The position numbers and the translations under genes were made by a program. Under the pieces are notes generated by a model that searched no databases, was not told where the DNA came from, and worked only from the letters and a program-made list of their open reading frames with translations. A stretch of DNA of 50,119 nucleotides from Myxococcota bacterium (GTDB lineage Bacteria; Myxococcota_A; UBA796; UBA2385): positions 5,840-55,958 of the forward strand of contig JAKLKF010000040.1 in NCBI GenBank assembly GCA_023150805.1. The letters are read 5' to 3'. Positions 39,247 through 46,319 of the stretch are shown one piece after another. Each line of letters opens with the position of its first letter. Position 1 is the first letter of the stretch.

Positions 39247-39696
39247 CTACTCGTCGACCTTGGGCTGGTGGCGCGCGTTCCGCTGCTTCTGCGCCTCGAA
39301 GCCGCGACCTGCGATGAAGCCGAGCGCGCCACTGACGACCGCGCCCATGATGTCTCTGCCCAGGTCCGGGTGCGCGCTCCACAACACGAGCGCCAAGGCC
39401 ATCAGCAACAGGCCGCCCAGGAAGCCGAGCGTCACGCTGGTCATCCACCGGTCGTGCGCCAGCAGGTCCTTCCGCTCCTCCTTGGCCGCCTGCTGCTCCG
39501 CGAGCTGTAGCTGCGACCCGAGGTCGAGGGTCTTGGCGTCGTTGTCGGCCCGTCGGTCCGCGATGTCCAGCGCGCGCGAGGCGAGCGGAATGAGGGGGGC
39601 CAGGCTGGTCTCCAGGCCGCGGAAGTCCAGGGTCACCCGCCTGCGGTCCGGAAGCTGGTCCGTCTCGTTCGGGCTGTTGTTGTCGTCGTCCGGCAT
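39247..39696 (-). CDS. Membrane protein on the opposite strand, cassette-like
   Basis: 149 residues from ATG with GGAGG upstream. A polar Asp/Asn-rich start (MPDDDNNSPNETDQLPD) and a coiled-coil helix (LQLAEQQAAKEERKDLLAHD) precede two membrane helices (TLGFLGGLLLMALALVLWSA and IMGAVVSGALGFIAGRG). It is the only leftward gene between rightward ones, with its stop abutting its neighbour, suggesting an inserted cassette such as an exclusion or immunity protein. Confidence 0.6.
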   Translation of the reverse strand: MPDDDNNSPNETDQLPDRRRVTLDFRGLETSLAPLIPLASRALDIADRRADNDAKTLDLGSQLQLAEQQAAKEERKDLLAHDRWMTSVTLGFLGGLLLMALALVLWSAHPDLGRDIMGAVVSGALGFIAGRGFEAQKQRNARHQPKVDE

Positions 39697-39826
39697 GGCG
39701 GCCTCCCAGGCGGAGCGTACCGCGACAGCGCACGCGCTCGGAGAAGACCTCGCCATCATCCTCCTCTCCTTCGTGGCGGGGTGGCTGATCGGTCGCGCCT
39801 GGTCGCTGATGCGGAGGACCCCATGA
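39695..39826 (+). CDS. Possible very small membrane protein
   Basis: 43 residues; its ATG shares CATG with the start of the opposite-strand gene. One membrane helix (LAIILLSFVAGWLIGRAW) ends in MRRTP, and the stop overlaps the next ATG (ATGA). No ribosome site is seen before the ATG, so the start is uncertain. The four-base coupling and the helix are the only support. Confidence 0.35.
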   Translation: MAASQAERTATAHALGEDLAIILLSFVAGWLIGRAWSLMRRTP

Positions 39827-40164
39827 CCGCGCCGCCCCGGGTCATCGGGTGCCCGCGGCACCCCGACCGGCTGCTGACCCTGGTCCAGGACCCCCTCCGG
39901 CCCGGCCGGCCGTACAGGTGCCAGGCCTGCGTGGCCGAGGACCAGGCCGCAGCGCCAGGGCCCCCATCGCCCCACCCGTGGATCCTGCTCGACCACCGGA
40001 CCGCCCGGCGACGCACCGAGCGATCCGAGGCCCTGGTGGTCCAGGTGGGCAGGACCTGGTGGGCGATGGTGCGGCGCCACGACGACCCACCGGGACACGT
40101 CGTGGTGGGCAGCTCGACGGCGAGCAAGCGGGCGCGCCAGCTCGCGGCCTCGGAGCTGCCGTGA
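39823..40164 (+). CDS. Small zinc-binding protein upstream of the excisionase
   Basis: 113 residues from ATG with AGGA upstream. CPRHPDRLLTLVQDPLR and YRCQACVAED give a C/H and a CxxC metal site in the first 45 residues; the rest includes SEALVVQVGRTWWAMVRRH. The stop overlaps a GTG (40161) that appears to be the original start of the excisionase-like gene. Role unknown. Confidence 0.55.
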   Translation: MTAPPRVIGCPRHPDRLLTLVQDPLRPGRPYRCQACVAEDQAAAPGPPSPHPWILLDHRTARRRTERSEALVVQVGRTWWAMVRRHDDPPGHVVVGSSTASKRARQLAASELP

Positions 40165-40169
40165 CGGCC

Positions 40170-40257
40170 CGCCTCCTGACCCAGGCGTTTCAATCCCCTC
40201 TCGCGGGGCCCCCAGTCTACGACAGGGGGCCGCGATGACTCGCCTCCTGACCCAGGC
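40170..40257 (+). repeat. 17-bp direct repeat flanking a 54-bp insert with a CRISPR-repeat-like unit
   Basis: CGCCTCCTGACCCAGGC occurs at 40170-40186 and 40241-40257. Between them, 40187-40223 begins GTTTCAATCCCCTCTCG, can form a CCCC/GGGG hairpin and ends CTACGAC, the look of a CRISPR repeat. There is no array, and only one unit. Confidence 0.6.
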
Positions 40258-40606
40258 CCAGGTCCTCGACGGCCTGGCTGTGTCGCGCGCGACGCTGGCC
40301 CGCCGGGTGACCGAGAGCACCCGCGCCGGCATCGCGATCCCCCGGGTCCCGGTGGGGCCCTCCACCTACCGCTGGCGCGGCCTGGACCAGGTCGAGCGCT
40401 GGCTCGAGGAGCTGGACCGATGGCGCACATCCGCAAGCGTGGAAACCGGTTCGCCGTCTCGTGGAGAGAGCCGGGAGGACGGCAGCGGACCCGCACCTGC
40501 CCGGACGCTGCGACCGCCCGAGCCCTCGCGCGCGAGGTCGAGCAGGCCCTCGCCCTCGGCAGGAGCTGGGAGCCTCGTGGACCTGGCCCGCAGCCTACGG
40601 CGCTGA
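40235..40606 (+). CDS. Excisionase-like (AlpA/MerR-type HTH) protein
   Basis: 123 residues. Residues 1-62 match small excisionase/AlpA-like winged helices: LTQAQVLDGLAVSRATLARR for the HTH and PSTYRWRGLDQVERWLEEL for the wing and end helix. The last 60 residues are a Ser/Pro/Arg-rich tail that overlaps the integrase start by 187 bases. A 71-bp duplication/insertion moved the start from a GTG at 40161 to the ATG at 40235; removing it restores an in-frame GTGA-coupled start. It probably controls integration direction. Confidence 0.7.
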   Translation: MTRLLTQAQVLDGLAVSRATLARRVTESTRAGIAIPRVPVGPSTYRWRGLDQVERWLEELDRWRTSASVETGSPSRGESREDGSGPAPARTLRPPEPSRARSSRPSPSAGAGSLVDLARSLRR

Positions 40607-41598
40607 GGACCATCGCGGAGGCCTGGCTGACCGAGGAGAGCCAGCGCCTGGCCCCGGCGACGCTGCGCCGGTACGCCGAGGCGCTGGACCTGTGGCTGGC
40701 GTGGGTACGGGTGGCGAAGCTGCCCGAGGACGTGAGCTCGCTGTCGCGGGCGACCCTGTCGGACCTGCGGACGTGGCTGGCGACGGCGCCGGGACGACAC
40801 GGGAGGCTGCGGCGGCCGACAACGGCGGACCGCCTGGTGCAGCCGGTCGAGCTGTGCTGGACCTGGGCGGCGGAGTCGGAGCGGTGGCCGGACGTGCCCT
40901 CGCCGCGGCGGCTGCGGCGGCTGCGGTCGACGCCGGCCCCGGTGCGGGCGCCGAGCTGGGAGCAGGCGGCGGCGATGTACAGCGAGCTGCAGCGGGCGGC
41001 GGGGCAGTACGCCGAGCGCACGCCGGCCGGGGTGGCGCCGGGGTGGGTGCTGCGCCTGGTGGCGTTGGCCTGGTACACGGGCGGGCGGCGCGACGAGCTG
41101 CTCCGCGCGCGGTGGGAGCGCTGGGACGGCGTAGCCGGGCTCCTCGAGCTGCCCGCCGAGGACACGAAGGGCGGGTACGGCGGACGGGTGGTGCCGGTCT
41201 GCGAGGAGCTGGCGCACCTGCTGTGGGAGTGGCAGCACCACGATCAGGAGGCCGGGCGGGGCGACGGGTGGATCGTGGCGTCGCCCTCGGCCGAGCGCGA
41301 CGGACGCGGCCACGCGGACCGGCTCGTGCGCAGGGCCTGGCGCCGCGCTGGGGTGCCCCAGGAGCTGTGGCACGGCCGGCCGCTGCACGCCCTGCGGCGG
41401 CGGGTGCGGACGCACCTGGTCACGGTGGGCACGCACGGCGACGTCATCGACGCGCTGCTCGGGCACGCGGCGCACGGCTCGGGCGGGCGGCACTACACCG
41501 CCCGCGACGAGCTGCTGCCCGCGATGCGGCGGGCGGTGCAGAGCATCCCCACCATCGTCCGGGCGGCCGTCACAGGCGGCGCCGGCGGGGAGGTGTGA
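40420..41598 (+). CDS. int: Tyrosine recombinase / integrase
   Basis: 392 residues from ATG with GAGGAG upstream. An N-terminal arm-binding domain (MAHIRKRGNRFAVSWRE) and a SAM-like core-binding domain (60-160) precede a complete catalytic domain: Arg223 in YTGGRRDEL, Lys250, His323 and Arg326 in LHALRRR, His349 in LLGHA and the nucleophile Tyr359 in RHYTARDE. It should insert the element into tRNA-Sec. It overlaps the excisionase-like gene, implying coupled control, and lies 1.36 kb from the right attachment site. Confidence 0.93.
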   Translation: MAHIRKRGNRFAVSWREPGGRQRTRTCPDAATARALAREVEQALALGRSWEPRGPGPQPTALRTIAEAWLTEESQRLAPATLRRYAEALDLWLAWVRVAKLPEDVSSLSRATLSDLRTWLATAPGRHGRLRRPTTADRLVQPVELCWTWAAESERWPDVPSPRRLRRLRSTPAPVRAPSWEQAAAMYSELQRAAGQYAERTPAGVAPGWVLRLVALAWYTGGRRDELLRARWERWDGVAGLLELPAEDTKGGYGGRVVPVCEELAHLLWEWQHHDQEAGRGDGWIVASPSAERDGRGHADRLVRRAWRRAGVPQELWHGRPLHALRRRVRTHLVTVGTHGDVIDALLGHAAHGSGGRHYTARDELLPAMRRAVQSIPTIVRAAVTGGAGGEV

Positions 41599-41601
41599 CG
41601 G
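41567..41601. repeat. Inverted repeat CGTCACA-19-TGTGACG, copy 5
   Basis: Arms CCGTCACA (41567-41574) and TGTGACGG (41594-41601) span the integrase stop and the next start, so the right arm includes the GTGA overlap. Confidence 0.7.
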
Positions 41602-42287
41602 TGCCGCAGCCGCTGCTCTCCGATGTGGAGCAGGACCTGGTTGATGCCGGGCTGTGCGCCTGCGGGTGCGGAGCCCGGGTCGAGCGGCCTGCGTGGGGCT
41701 ACTCGGCGGCCCTGTACGCGACGGCGGCGTGCCGGGCGCGGACGTACCGGCGGCGCAGCCGGGAAGGCCGGGTGGTACCGGCCAGGGAGCGGGGGCGCGA
41801 GCGGGCCCGGAAGCAGCTCGACACGGCCCGGCGGCGGGTCGTCGAGGTCGAGCGCCTGGTCAAGCACTACCAGGGCGAGCTGCGCGACCTGCGCACGACG
41901 ATCTCCGACCTCGAGGCCATCGTCGACCCGCGGCAGGCGCTGCTGCCCGTGACGGCCCGGCCCGAGCGGGTGGAGCAGCTCGACCCGGGAGACGTGCTGT
42001 GGCAGCTCCTCTCGGTGCCGGATGTGCAGCTCCTGCAGGCGGATGGGCTGTCGCGCTGGGAGCTGTGGGCAGGCGGTCGCTGCCTCGGCTACCTGCCGCA
42101 TGAGCAGGGGCGGGCGCTCGTCGCCGCGAGGCTGGTGGTCTGCGTGGGCGGGCCCGTCCACCTGGCGACCGAGGGCGCCCGTATCCTCCGCGTGGCCGGT
42201 CCGGCCTCGGTCCGCTCGGCGGTCGCCGAGGCGGTGCGCGTGCGGGGGGCGAGCGGATCTCCTGCGCCTCGCCGGGGTCGGCGATGA
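41595..42287 (+). CDS. Zinc-finger plus coiled-coil protein
   Basis: 230 residues; GTG at 41595 overlaps the integrase stop (GTG 41601 is an alternative). CACGCGARV with a later CRARTYRRR forms a zinc module of the type in some transposases and phage proteins; a coiled coil follows (ARRRVVEVERLVKHYQGELR DL part), then a mixed C-terminal domain (RWELWAGGRCLGYLPHEQGR). Coupled to the integrase, it may be DNA-binding, but no family is recognised. Confidence 0.6.
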   Translation: MTVPQPLLSDVEQDLVDAGLCACGCGARVERPAWGYSAALYATAACRARTYRRRSREGRVVPARERGRERARKQLDTARRRVVEVERLVKHYQGELRDLRTTISDLEAIVDPRQALLPVTARPERVEQLDPGDVLWQLLSVPDVQLLQADGLSRWELWAGGRCLGYLPHEQGRALVAARLVVCVGGPVHLATEGARILRVAGPASVRSAVAEAVRVRGASGSPAPRRGRR

Positions 42288-42616
42288 CCTGGCGCGACCT
42301 GACCCCCTGGTCGGCCTGGTCGTCGGGGCACCGCGACCACCAACTCGAGCGGCAGCCCGACGGCCGCCGCCGCTGCGCCGTGTGCGGCGCGAGCTGGTCG
42401 GCACGTCCCCGCGGCCACGCCGAGCACTGCCCCGGCGTGCCGCTCTACCTCCGGCGCGAGCACGTGCCCGCCGACCTGGTCACCGCGACCCAGGCCGCCG
42501 AGCTCGATCTCGCCGTCACCCCGGCCCCCGTGGCCGCCCTCCAGGTCCTGCAGCCCGGCACCGGGGACCTGCTGAGGGTCCCCTTGTTCCGGTGCCTCCA
42601 GGTGACCCTATGGTGA
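42284..42616 (+). CDS. Small zinc-binding protein
   Basis: 110 residues, ATGA overlap. CAVCGASWSARPRGHAEHC is a zinc-binding pattern with two Cys, His and a later Cys. The C-terminal half is beta-rich (DLVTATQAAELDLAVTP, LRVPLFRCLQVTLW). No family recognised. Next gene starts over its stop. Confidence 0.55.
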   Translation: MTWRDLTPWSAWSSGHRDHQLERQPDGRRRCAVCGASWSARPRGHAEHCPGVPLYLRREHVPADLVTATQAAELDLAVTPAPVAALQVLQPGTGDLLRVPLFRCLQVTLW

Positions 42617-42819
42617 TGCTCGCCCTTCTCCTCTCCTGCGCCGTCCCCGAGGCCGAGGTCGGCCGACCCGGCGACGACGAGTGCCTGGACCTGTGCCAGT
42701 CCACGCCGGGACTGGAGGCCACGGTCGAGGGTGACCTGGAGTGGCTGGAGGGGACCAGCTGGTGCGTCTGCACCGACGCGGCCGGAGTGCAGACCTGGGT
42801 GGCGGTGACGCTGTGGTGA
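42610..42819 (+). CDS. Small cysteine-rich lipoprotein
   Basis: 69 residues; ATG 42610, GTG 42613 and ATG 42616 are possible starts over the previous stop. MVMLALLLSC is a lipobox (Cys10), so the product should be a lipid-anchored protein. Four further Cys (CLDLCQ, WCVC) could form two disulfides. Last gene before the right attachment site. Size is like Rz1 or superinfection-exclusion lipoproteins, but neither is shown. Confidence 0.6.
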   Translation: MVMLALLLSCAVPEAEVGRPGDDECLDLCQSTPGLEATVEGDLEWLEGTSWCVCTDAAGVQTWVAVTLW

Positions 42820-42885
42820 GATGTGACGGTCGCCACCCGCCGCGGCTCGACGCACCTCCTCACGGAGGCCCCCCGCGAGGCTCGT

Positions 42886-42904
42886 GCTGTCACCACGCTG
42901 TCAG
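42886..42904 (+). repeat. Right integrase arm-type site
   Basis: GCTGTCACCACGCTGTCAG differs from the left-end copy (24840-24858) at two bases and lies 54 bases inside the core. The stretch 42820-42957 is otherwise noncoding. Confidence 0.55.
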
Positions 42905-42920
42905 CGCAGGGCGCCAGCCA

Positions 42921-42973
42921 TCGCCGACCCTCACCGCGCCTGCATCCTCGCGGGGATTGGCGGCGGACCATGG
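42921..42973. repeat. attR: right attachment-site repeat
   Basis: Partner of 24667-24719 (50/53 identical). Its core 42958-42973 is the 3' end of the intact tRNA-Sec gene; 42921-42957 is element-derived and resembles the native flank seen on the left. Confidence 0.9.
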
Positions 42974-43057
42974 GAATCGAACCCACCGAGCGGCGCCTCT
43001 CGACGCGCCCCACCGATTTTGAAGACCGGGGCCGGCACCAGCCTGACACGGTCCGCC
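42958..43057 (-). tRNA. selC: tRNA-Sec (UCA)
   Basis: 100 bases including encoded CCA. The 8-bp acceptor stem GGCGGACC/GGTCCGCC and 5-bp T stem (GTGGG-TTCGATT-CCCAT) give the 13-bp arm typical of bacterial tRNA-Sec. The anticodon loop is CTTCAAA (UCA) on a CCGGT/ATCGG stem, and a long variable arm has a GGCGC/GCGCC stem. It is intact despite the element inserted at its 3' end. It supports the reading of the TGA in the redoxin gene as selenocysteine. Confidence 0.95.
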
Positions 43058-43203
43058 ACCCTGGTCATAGCCCGCCGGCCGCCGTCGCGCCGCGCCGGCC
43101 GGCGCTATGCTGCGGCTTCTCCTCCTTCCCCGCCAGCTCCCCGTTGCCACGCCGCCCCCCCCTCGAGCTCCGCCTCCAGACGCCTCGCGGCGAGCTCTGC
43201 GGC

Positions 43204-44130
43204 ATGACGCGCCTGCTGGAGCGTTTCCGCATGTCCTTCGAGCTGGCCGCGCCGCTGCGCCCGGGTGACGCCGCGGACTTCCGGGTCTTCCTGGACGACC
43301 CGGGCCGCCCCCGGCCCGTCGAGGTGCGCGGCACCCTGCGGATCCTGCGCATCCTGGACGCCCACCCCGACGCGCCGTCGCTGTTCAGCGCCGAGATCGT
43401 CGACGTGCGCCGCGACGACCTGCCGGAGCTGGACGCCTGGCTGGGCCAGCACACCACGCCCCAGGGCCGCCGCTTCGAGGCGATCACGGGCTCGTCGGAG
43501 TTCGAGCCCGACGTGGACATCGACGACAGTGTGAGCGCCGCCACCGAGCCGGTCGACCCCCTGCACCTGCCCTCCGGCAGGGAGGGCGCGACCGTGTCCA
43601 GCGCGCCCTTCGGCCTGACCGAGCAGAGCAACCGGCACGACCTGCGCCTGGCGGGGCGGGAGGCGATCCGCACCGCCCTGCGACGGGGGCTGCAGACCCG
43701 CGGCGCCCGCGGACAACCGCCGGCCGGGCGTGGCGCCGGCCGGGAGAGCTGGCTGCGGACCACCCAGGAGCGCGCCCGCCGACAGGCCCGCGCGTGGCTG
43801 GACGAGCCCGAACCGCGCCCGGCGCCCGGCCCGGCGGTGGACCCGGTGGTCGAGATCGACGACGAGCGCAGCCCGATCCTGGTCCAGGTGCGATGGTGCG
43901 GCGAAGGCCGGTACCGGGACGACTACCGCCGCCACCTGAAGGGGGGGGGCCTGTTCGTGCCCACGGTCCGCCCGCTGCCGCGCGGCGCCGTGGTCGAGGT
44001 CGTGCTGACCCTGCCCGACGGCGTCACCATCACCTGCCTGGGGCGGGTGGTGGCGCCGATGCCCACGGGGGCGGGCCTGTCGCTGGACCTGGCGCCCCAC
44101 GACGCCGCCCGGCTGGCGGCGCAGGGCTGA
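43204..44130 (+). CDS. Protein with two PilZ-like domains
   Basis: 308 residues from ATG 43204; recognisable PilZ-like sequence (LELRLQTPRGELCG) begins some 17 codons earlier, so a TTG start at 43144 is possible. The first domain includes FELAAPLRPGDAADFRVFL and LFSAEIVDV; the second, at the C-terminus, is DDYRRHLKGGGLFVPTVRPL with VVLTLPDGVTITCLGRVVA. PilZ domains bind c-di-GMP or have lost this; the canonical RxxxR is not clear. It lies just beyond the tRNA-Sec gene. Confidence 0.65.
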   Translation: MTRLLERFRMSFELAAPLRPGDAADFRVFLDDPGRPRPVEVRGTLRILRILDAHPDAPSLFSAEIVDVRRDDLPELDAWLGQHTTPQGRRFEAITGSSEFEPDVDIDDSVSAATEPVDPLHLPSGREGATVSSAPFGLTEQSNRHDLRLAGREAIRTALRRGLQTRGARGQPPAGRGAGRESWLRTTQERARRQARAWLDEPEPRPAPGPAVDPVVEIDDERSPILVQVRWCGEGRYRDDYRRHLKGGGLFVPTVRPLPRGAVVEVVLTLPDGVTITCLGRVVAPMPTGAGLSLDLAPHDAARLAAQG

Positions 44131-44146
44131 GCCCTCCGCCGGTCGC

Positions 44147-44929
44147 TCAGCCGCTGCCCTCGCTCACCCAGCGCCCCCCGCGCAGCACGATCCGGGTTCC
44201 CCCCTCGACCGGCCGGGGATCGGGATGCTCCGGGTCCCCGGGGAGCAGCACGCCCCACCCGTCCGTGCCCGGAAGATCCCGCCGCAGCACCGGGCACACC
44301 GGCCGGACCGACCGCCGCTCCGCGTGGGCCAGCACCTGCGCGGGCGAGGAGCAGCTCGCCAGCTCTTCGAGGGTCCGGAAGGTGGGCGGCGCCATGAAGC
44401 GCCCGTCGAGCGCGCACTCCGCCAGCGCCTGGCGGACGGGGACCCACTGGGCGGCGACGGTCTCCTCCCCGTCAGGGCGGACGTCGCAGGCGGCCCCCGG
44501 GGGGAGCGCCGCCACGAAGAAGCGGGTGTCGAAGCGGCGGGGCTCGTCCTCGGGGGTGACCCACCAGGACCACAGGCGCAGGGCGGCCAGGTCCGCCACC
44601 AGCGCGGGCACGTCACTGAGCCGGGCGCGGCGCGCAAGGAGCCCGGCGCGGAGGTCGTCGGGGGGCTGACCGTCCCCCAGCCACACGCCCGTCTCCTCGA
44701 AGCACTCCCGCACCGCGGCCACGGCCCAGGCGCGCCCGTCCTCGGGCAGGCCGGGGACCTGTCCCCGGGAGGGCACCAGGCTGTCGTCGGGGTCCACGCG
44801 CCCGCCCGGGAAGACCCAGGCGCCGGGGAAGAAGCCCACCCGCCGGGAGCGCAGCAGGAGCAACACCTCGGGCTCGGACGAGCCCCCCCGCAGGACGACC
44901 ACGGTCGCCGCCGGTCGGGCCTCAGGCAC
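44147..44929 (-). CDS. Nudix hydrolase (NUDT19-like)
   Basis: 260 residues from GTG. The Nudix box is spread as VFPGGRVDPDD ... AAVRECFEETGVWL, with an insertion between the GG and the REx2EE part as in the NUDT7/NUDT19 CoA-type branch. LLLLRSRRVGFFPGAWVFPG is the preceding strand. Nudix enzymes cleave nucleoside diphosphates linked to another group; CoA-like substrates are possible. It overlaps the HD-GYP-like gene's end by eight bases on the same strand. Confidence 0.83.
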   Translation of the reverse strand: MPEARPAATVVVLRGGSSEPEVLLLLRSRRVGFFPGAWVFPGGRVDPDDSLVPSRGQVPGLPEDGRAWAVAAVRECFEETGVWLGDGQPPDDLRAGLLARRARLSDVPALVADLAALRLWSWWVTPEDEPRRFDTRFFVAALPPGAACDVRPDGEETVAAQWVPVRQALAECALDGRFMAPPTFRTLEELASCSSPAQVLAHAERRSVRPVCPVLRRDLPGTDGWGVLLPGDPEHPDPRPVEGGTRIVLRGGRWVSEGSG

Positions 44930-46319
44930 CGGCGGGCGCCTCGTCGACCAGCACCTCGGCGATGCTCACGGCGAACCTGCCCTGCGCGTCCCGCTGCCCC
45001 AGGTCCAGGCGGCTGCCGGGCCGCTCGGAGTCGAGCAGGCGGACGATCGGGAGCCCCGACGGCCCGCGGCTCTCCAGGATCGCGGCGACACGGCCGTCCG
45101 ACAGGCGGACGCGGCAGGCCTCGGGGAAGGCGACGAGCAGCGCGCACAGCTCGGCGACGAGCAGGGGATCGAAGGCGCGGTTGGCCGGCGGAAGGAGCTG
45201 GGCCAGCGCCTGGGCGGGCGGCAGGCCGCGCCGCCAGGGCGAGGTCGACGAGAACGCGGCGTAGGCGTCGCAGACCGCGGCGATCCGGCTGAACAGGTGC
45301 AGCGGCGGCCACAGCCGGACCGCCGGGTAGCCCTCGCGACGCACGCCCAGGTGCTGCTCAATCGCGACGAGGATGCGCCGGCGGGTGCTCTCGTCCAGGG
45401 TGCGGTCCCGCAGGTGGACCCGCACCGACTCGAGCGGGTGCGTGCGCAGGGTCGCCTGCTCGACCGCGGTGAAGGAGCGCCCCGCCCGGCGCACCTCCAC
45501 CGGCAGGACGGTCATGCCCACGTCCATGGTCGCCACGGCGCGGGCCAGGTCCTGGAGGGGCTCGAGCTCCAGCCCCAGGCGAGCGCCCAGCCCGATGGCC
45601 AGGACCGTGGTGTCCGCGATGTGCCGCGCCTCGTAGGCCAGGGGCTGGCCGACCTGCAGCAGCGCGGGGACCGCGGCCGTGCGCTGGACCAGCAGGCCGG
45701 TGAGCGCCTCGGTCACCCGGGCGATGGCGGCCAGCGTGCCCGATCGGGGGCCGTGGACCAACAGCTCCTCGGTCAGCGCGGACAGCTCCAGGTAGCCCTC
45801 GACCAGCAGCTGCTCCGGGCTCTTGCCTTGCTCCTGCACCCGGGCGCGGTCCCGGTGCGCCGCCAGGTGGACGGGCGCCCCCTCCTCGCCCAGCAGCAGG
45901 CGGTTGACCTGCTCGCGGGCCTCGCTGGGCGCCAGGTCCTCCACCTGTGCCGCCACCTCCAGCAGGCGCTGCACCTGCTCGGGCGAGACCGGCCCGGTGA
46001 GCGAGAAGGCGTGGGTGTCCCGCCGCCGCATCCAGGTGATCAGGTCCCGCAGGTGGGGGTGCTGCTCGGGATCCAGCTCGGCGCGCAGGTCGCCCACCAG
46101 GACCGCCTCGGCCTCGACCTCGAGGACGGAGTTCCCCGACAGCTCGTAGATCTCGCTCAGCGCGCTCGCCACCCCGCGGATCGTGAACTGCATCGAGGGG
46201 TGGTCGACGGCGTAGCTCTTCAACGAGTTCACCGCGCCCGCCAGGCGCAGGGCGAACCGGCGGGCGGCCTCGACCACCTTCTCCTGGGCGGCCCAGTCCA
46301 GGGCGTCGTGGCGGCTCAC
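44922..46319 (-). CDS. Degenerate HD-GYP-like signalling protein
   Basis: 465 residues; GTG overlaps the preceding TGA (GTGA). The C-terminal 260 residues have HD-GYP shape: HIADTTVLAIGLGARLGLEL, RAVATMDVGMTVLP where the HD pair would be (His is Met), EQHLGVRREGYP in place of HHE-GxGYP, and CDAYAAFSSTSPWRRGLPP, the typical CDxYxAxxxxRPYR part. Several metal ligands are lost, so hydrolysis of c-di-GMP is doubtful. The first 200 residues are helical. Co-transcribed with the HEAT-like gene. Confidence 0.68.
   Translation of the reverse strand: MSRHDALDWAAQEKVVEAARRFALRLAGAVNSLKSYAVDHPSMQFTIRGVASALSEIYELSGNSVLEVEAEAVLVGDLRAELDPEQHPHLRDLITWMRRRDTHAFSLTGPVSPEQVQRLLEVAAQVEDLAPSEAREQVNRLLLGEEGAPVHLAAHRDRARVQEQGKSPEQLLVEGYLELSALTEELLVHGPRSGTLAAIARVTEALTGLLVQRTAAVPALLQVGQPLAYEARHIADTTVLAIGLGARLGLELEPLQDLARAVATMDVGMTVLPVEVRRAGRSFTAVEQATLRTHPLESVRVHLRDRTLDESTRRRILVAIEQHLGVRREGYPAVRLWPPLHLFSRIAAVCDAYAAFSSTSPWRRGLPPAQALAQLLPPANRAFDPLLVAELCALLVAFPEACRVRLSDGRVAAILESRGPSGLPIVRLLDSERPGSRLDLGQRDAQGRFAVSIAEVLVDEAPAGA

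Larger units (their letters stand above)
24667..42973. mobile_element. 18.25-kb integrated prophage-like element in tRNA-Sec
   Basis: Bounded by 53-bp direct repeats (24667-24719 and 42921-42973; offset 18,254 bp), the right one lying in the tRNA-Sec gene. It carries a tyrosine integrase with intact catalytic residues, an excisionase-like gene, two divergent XRE regulators, a sigma factor, a winged-helix replication-type protein, iterons, two M15 peptidases and many small membrane proteins. No terminase, portal, tail or Walker-A protein was seen. Most genes overlap by 4 bases. It could be an unrecognised tailless or membrane-containing prophage, a phage satellite, or an integrative plasmid-like element. 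Confidence 0.9.

Noticed and set aside
40187..40223. CRISPR array
   Set aside because: Only one repeat-like unit, no second copy, spacer or cas gene in the window.
24667..42973. Ordinary tailed prophage
   Set aside because: No terminase, portal, major capsid with HK97 features, tape measure or baseplate gene could be recognised.
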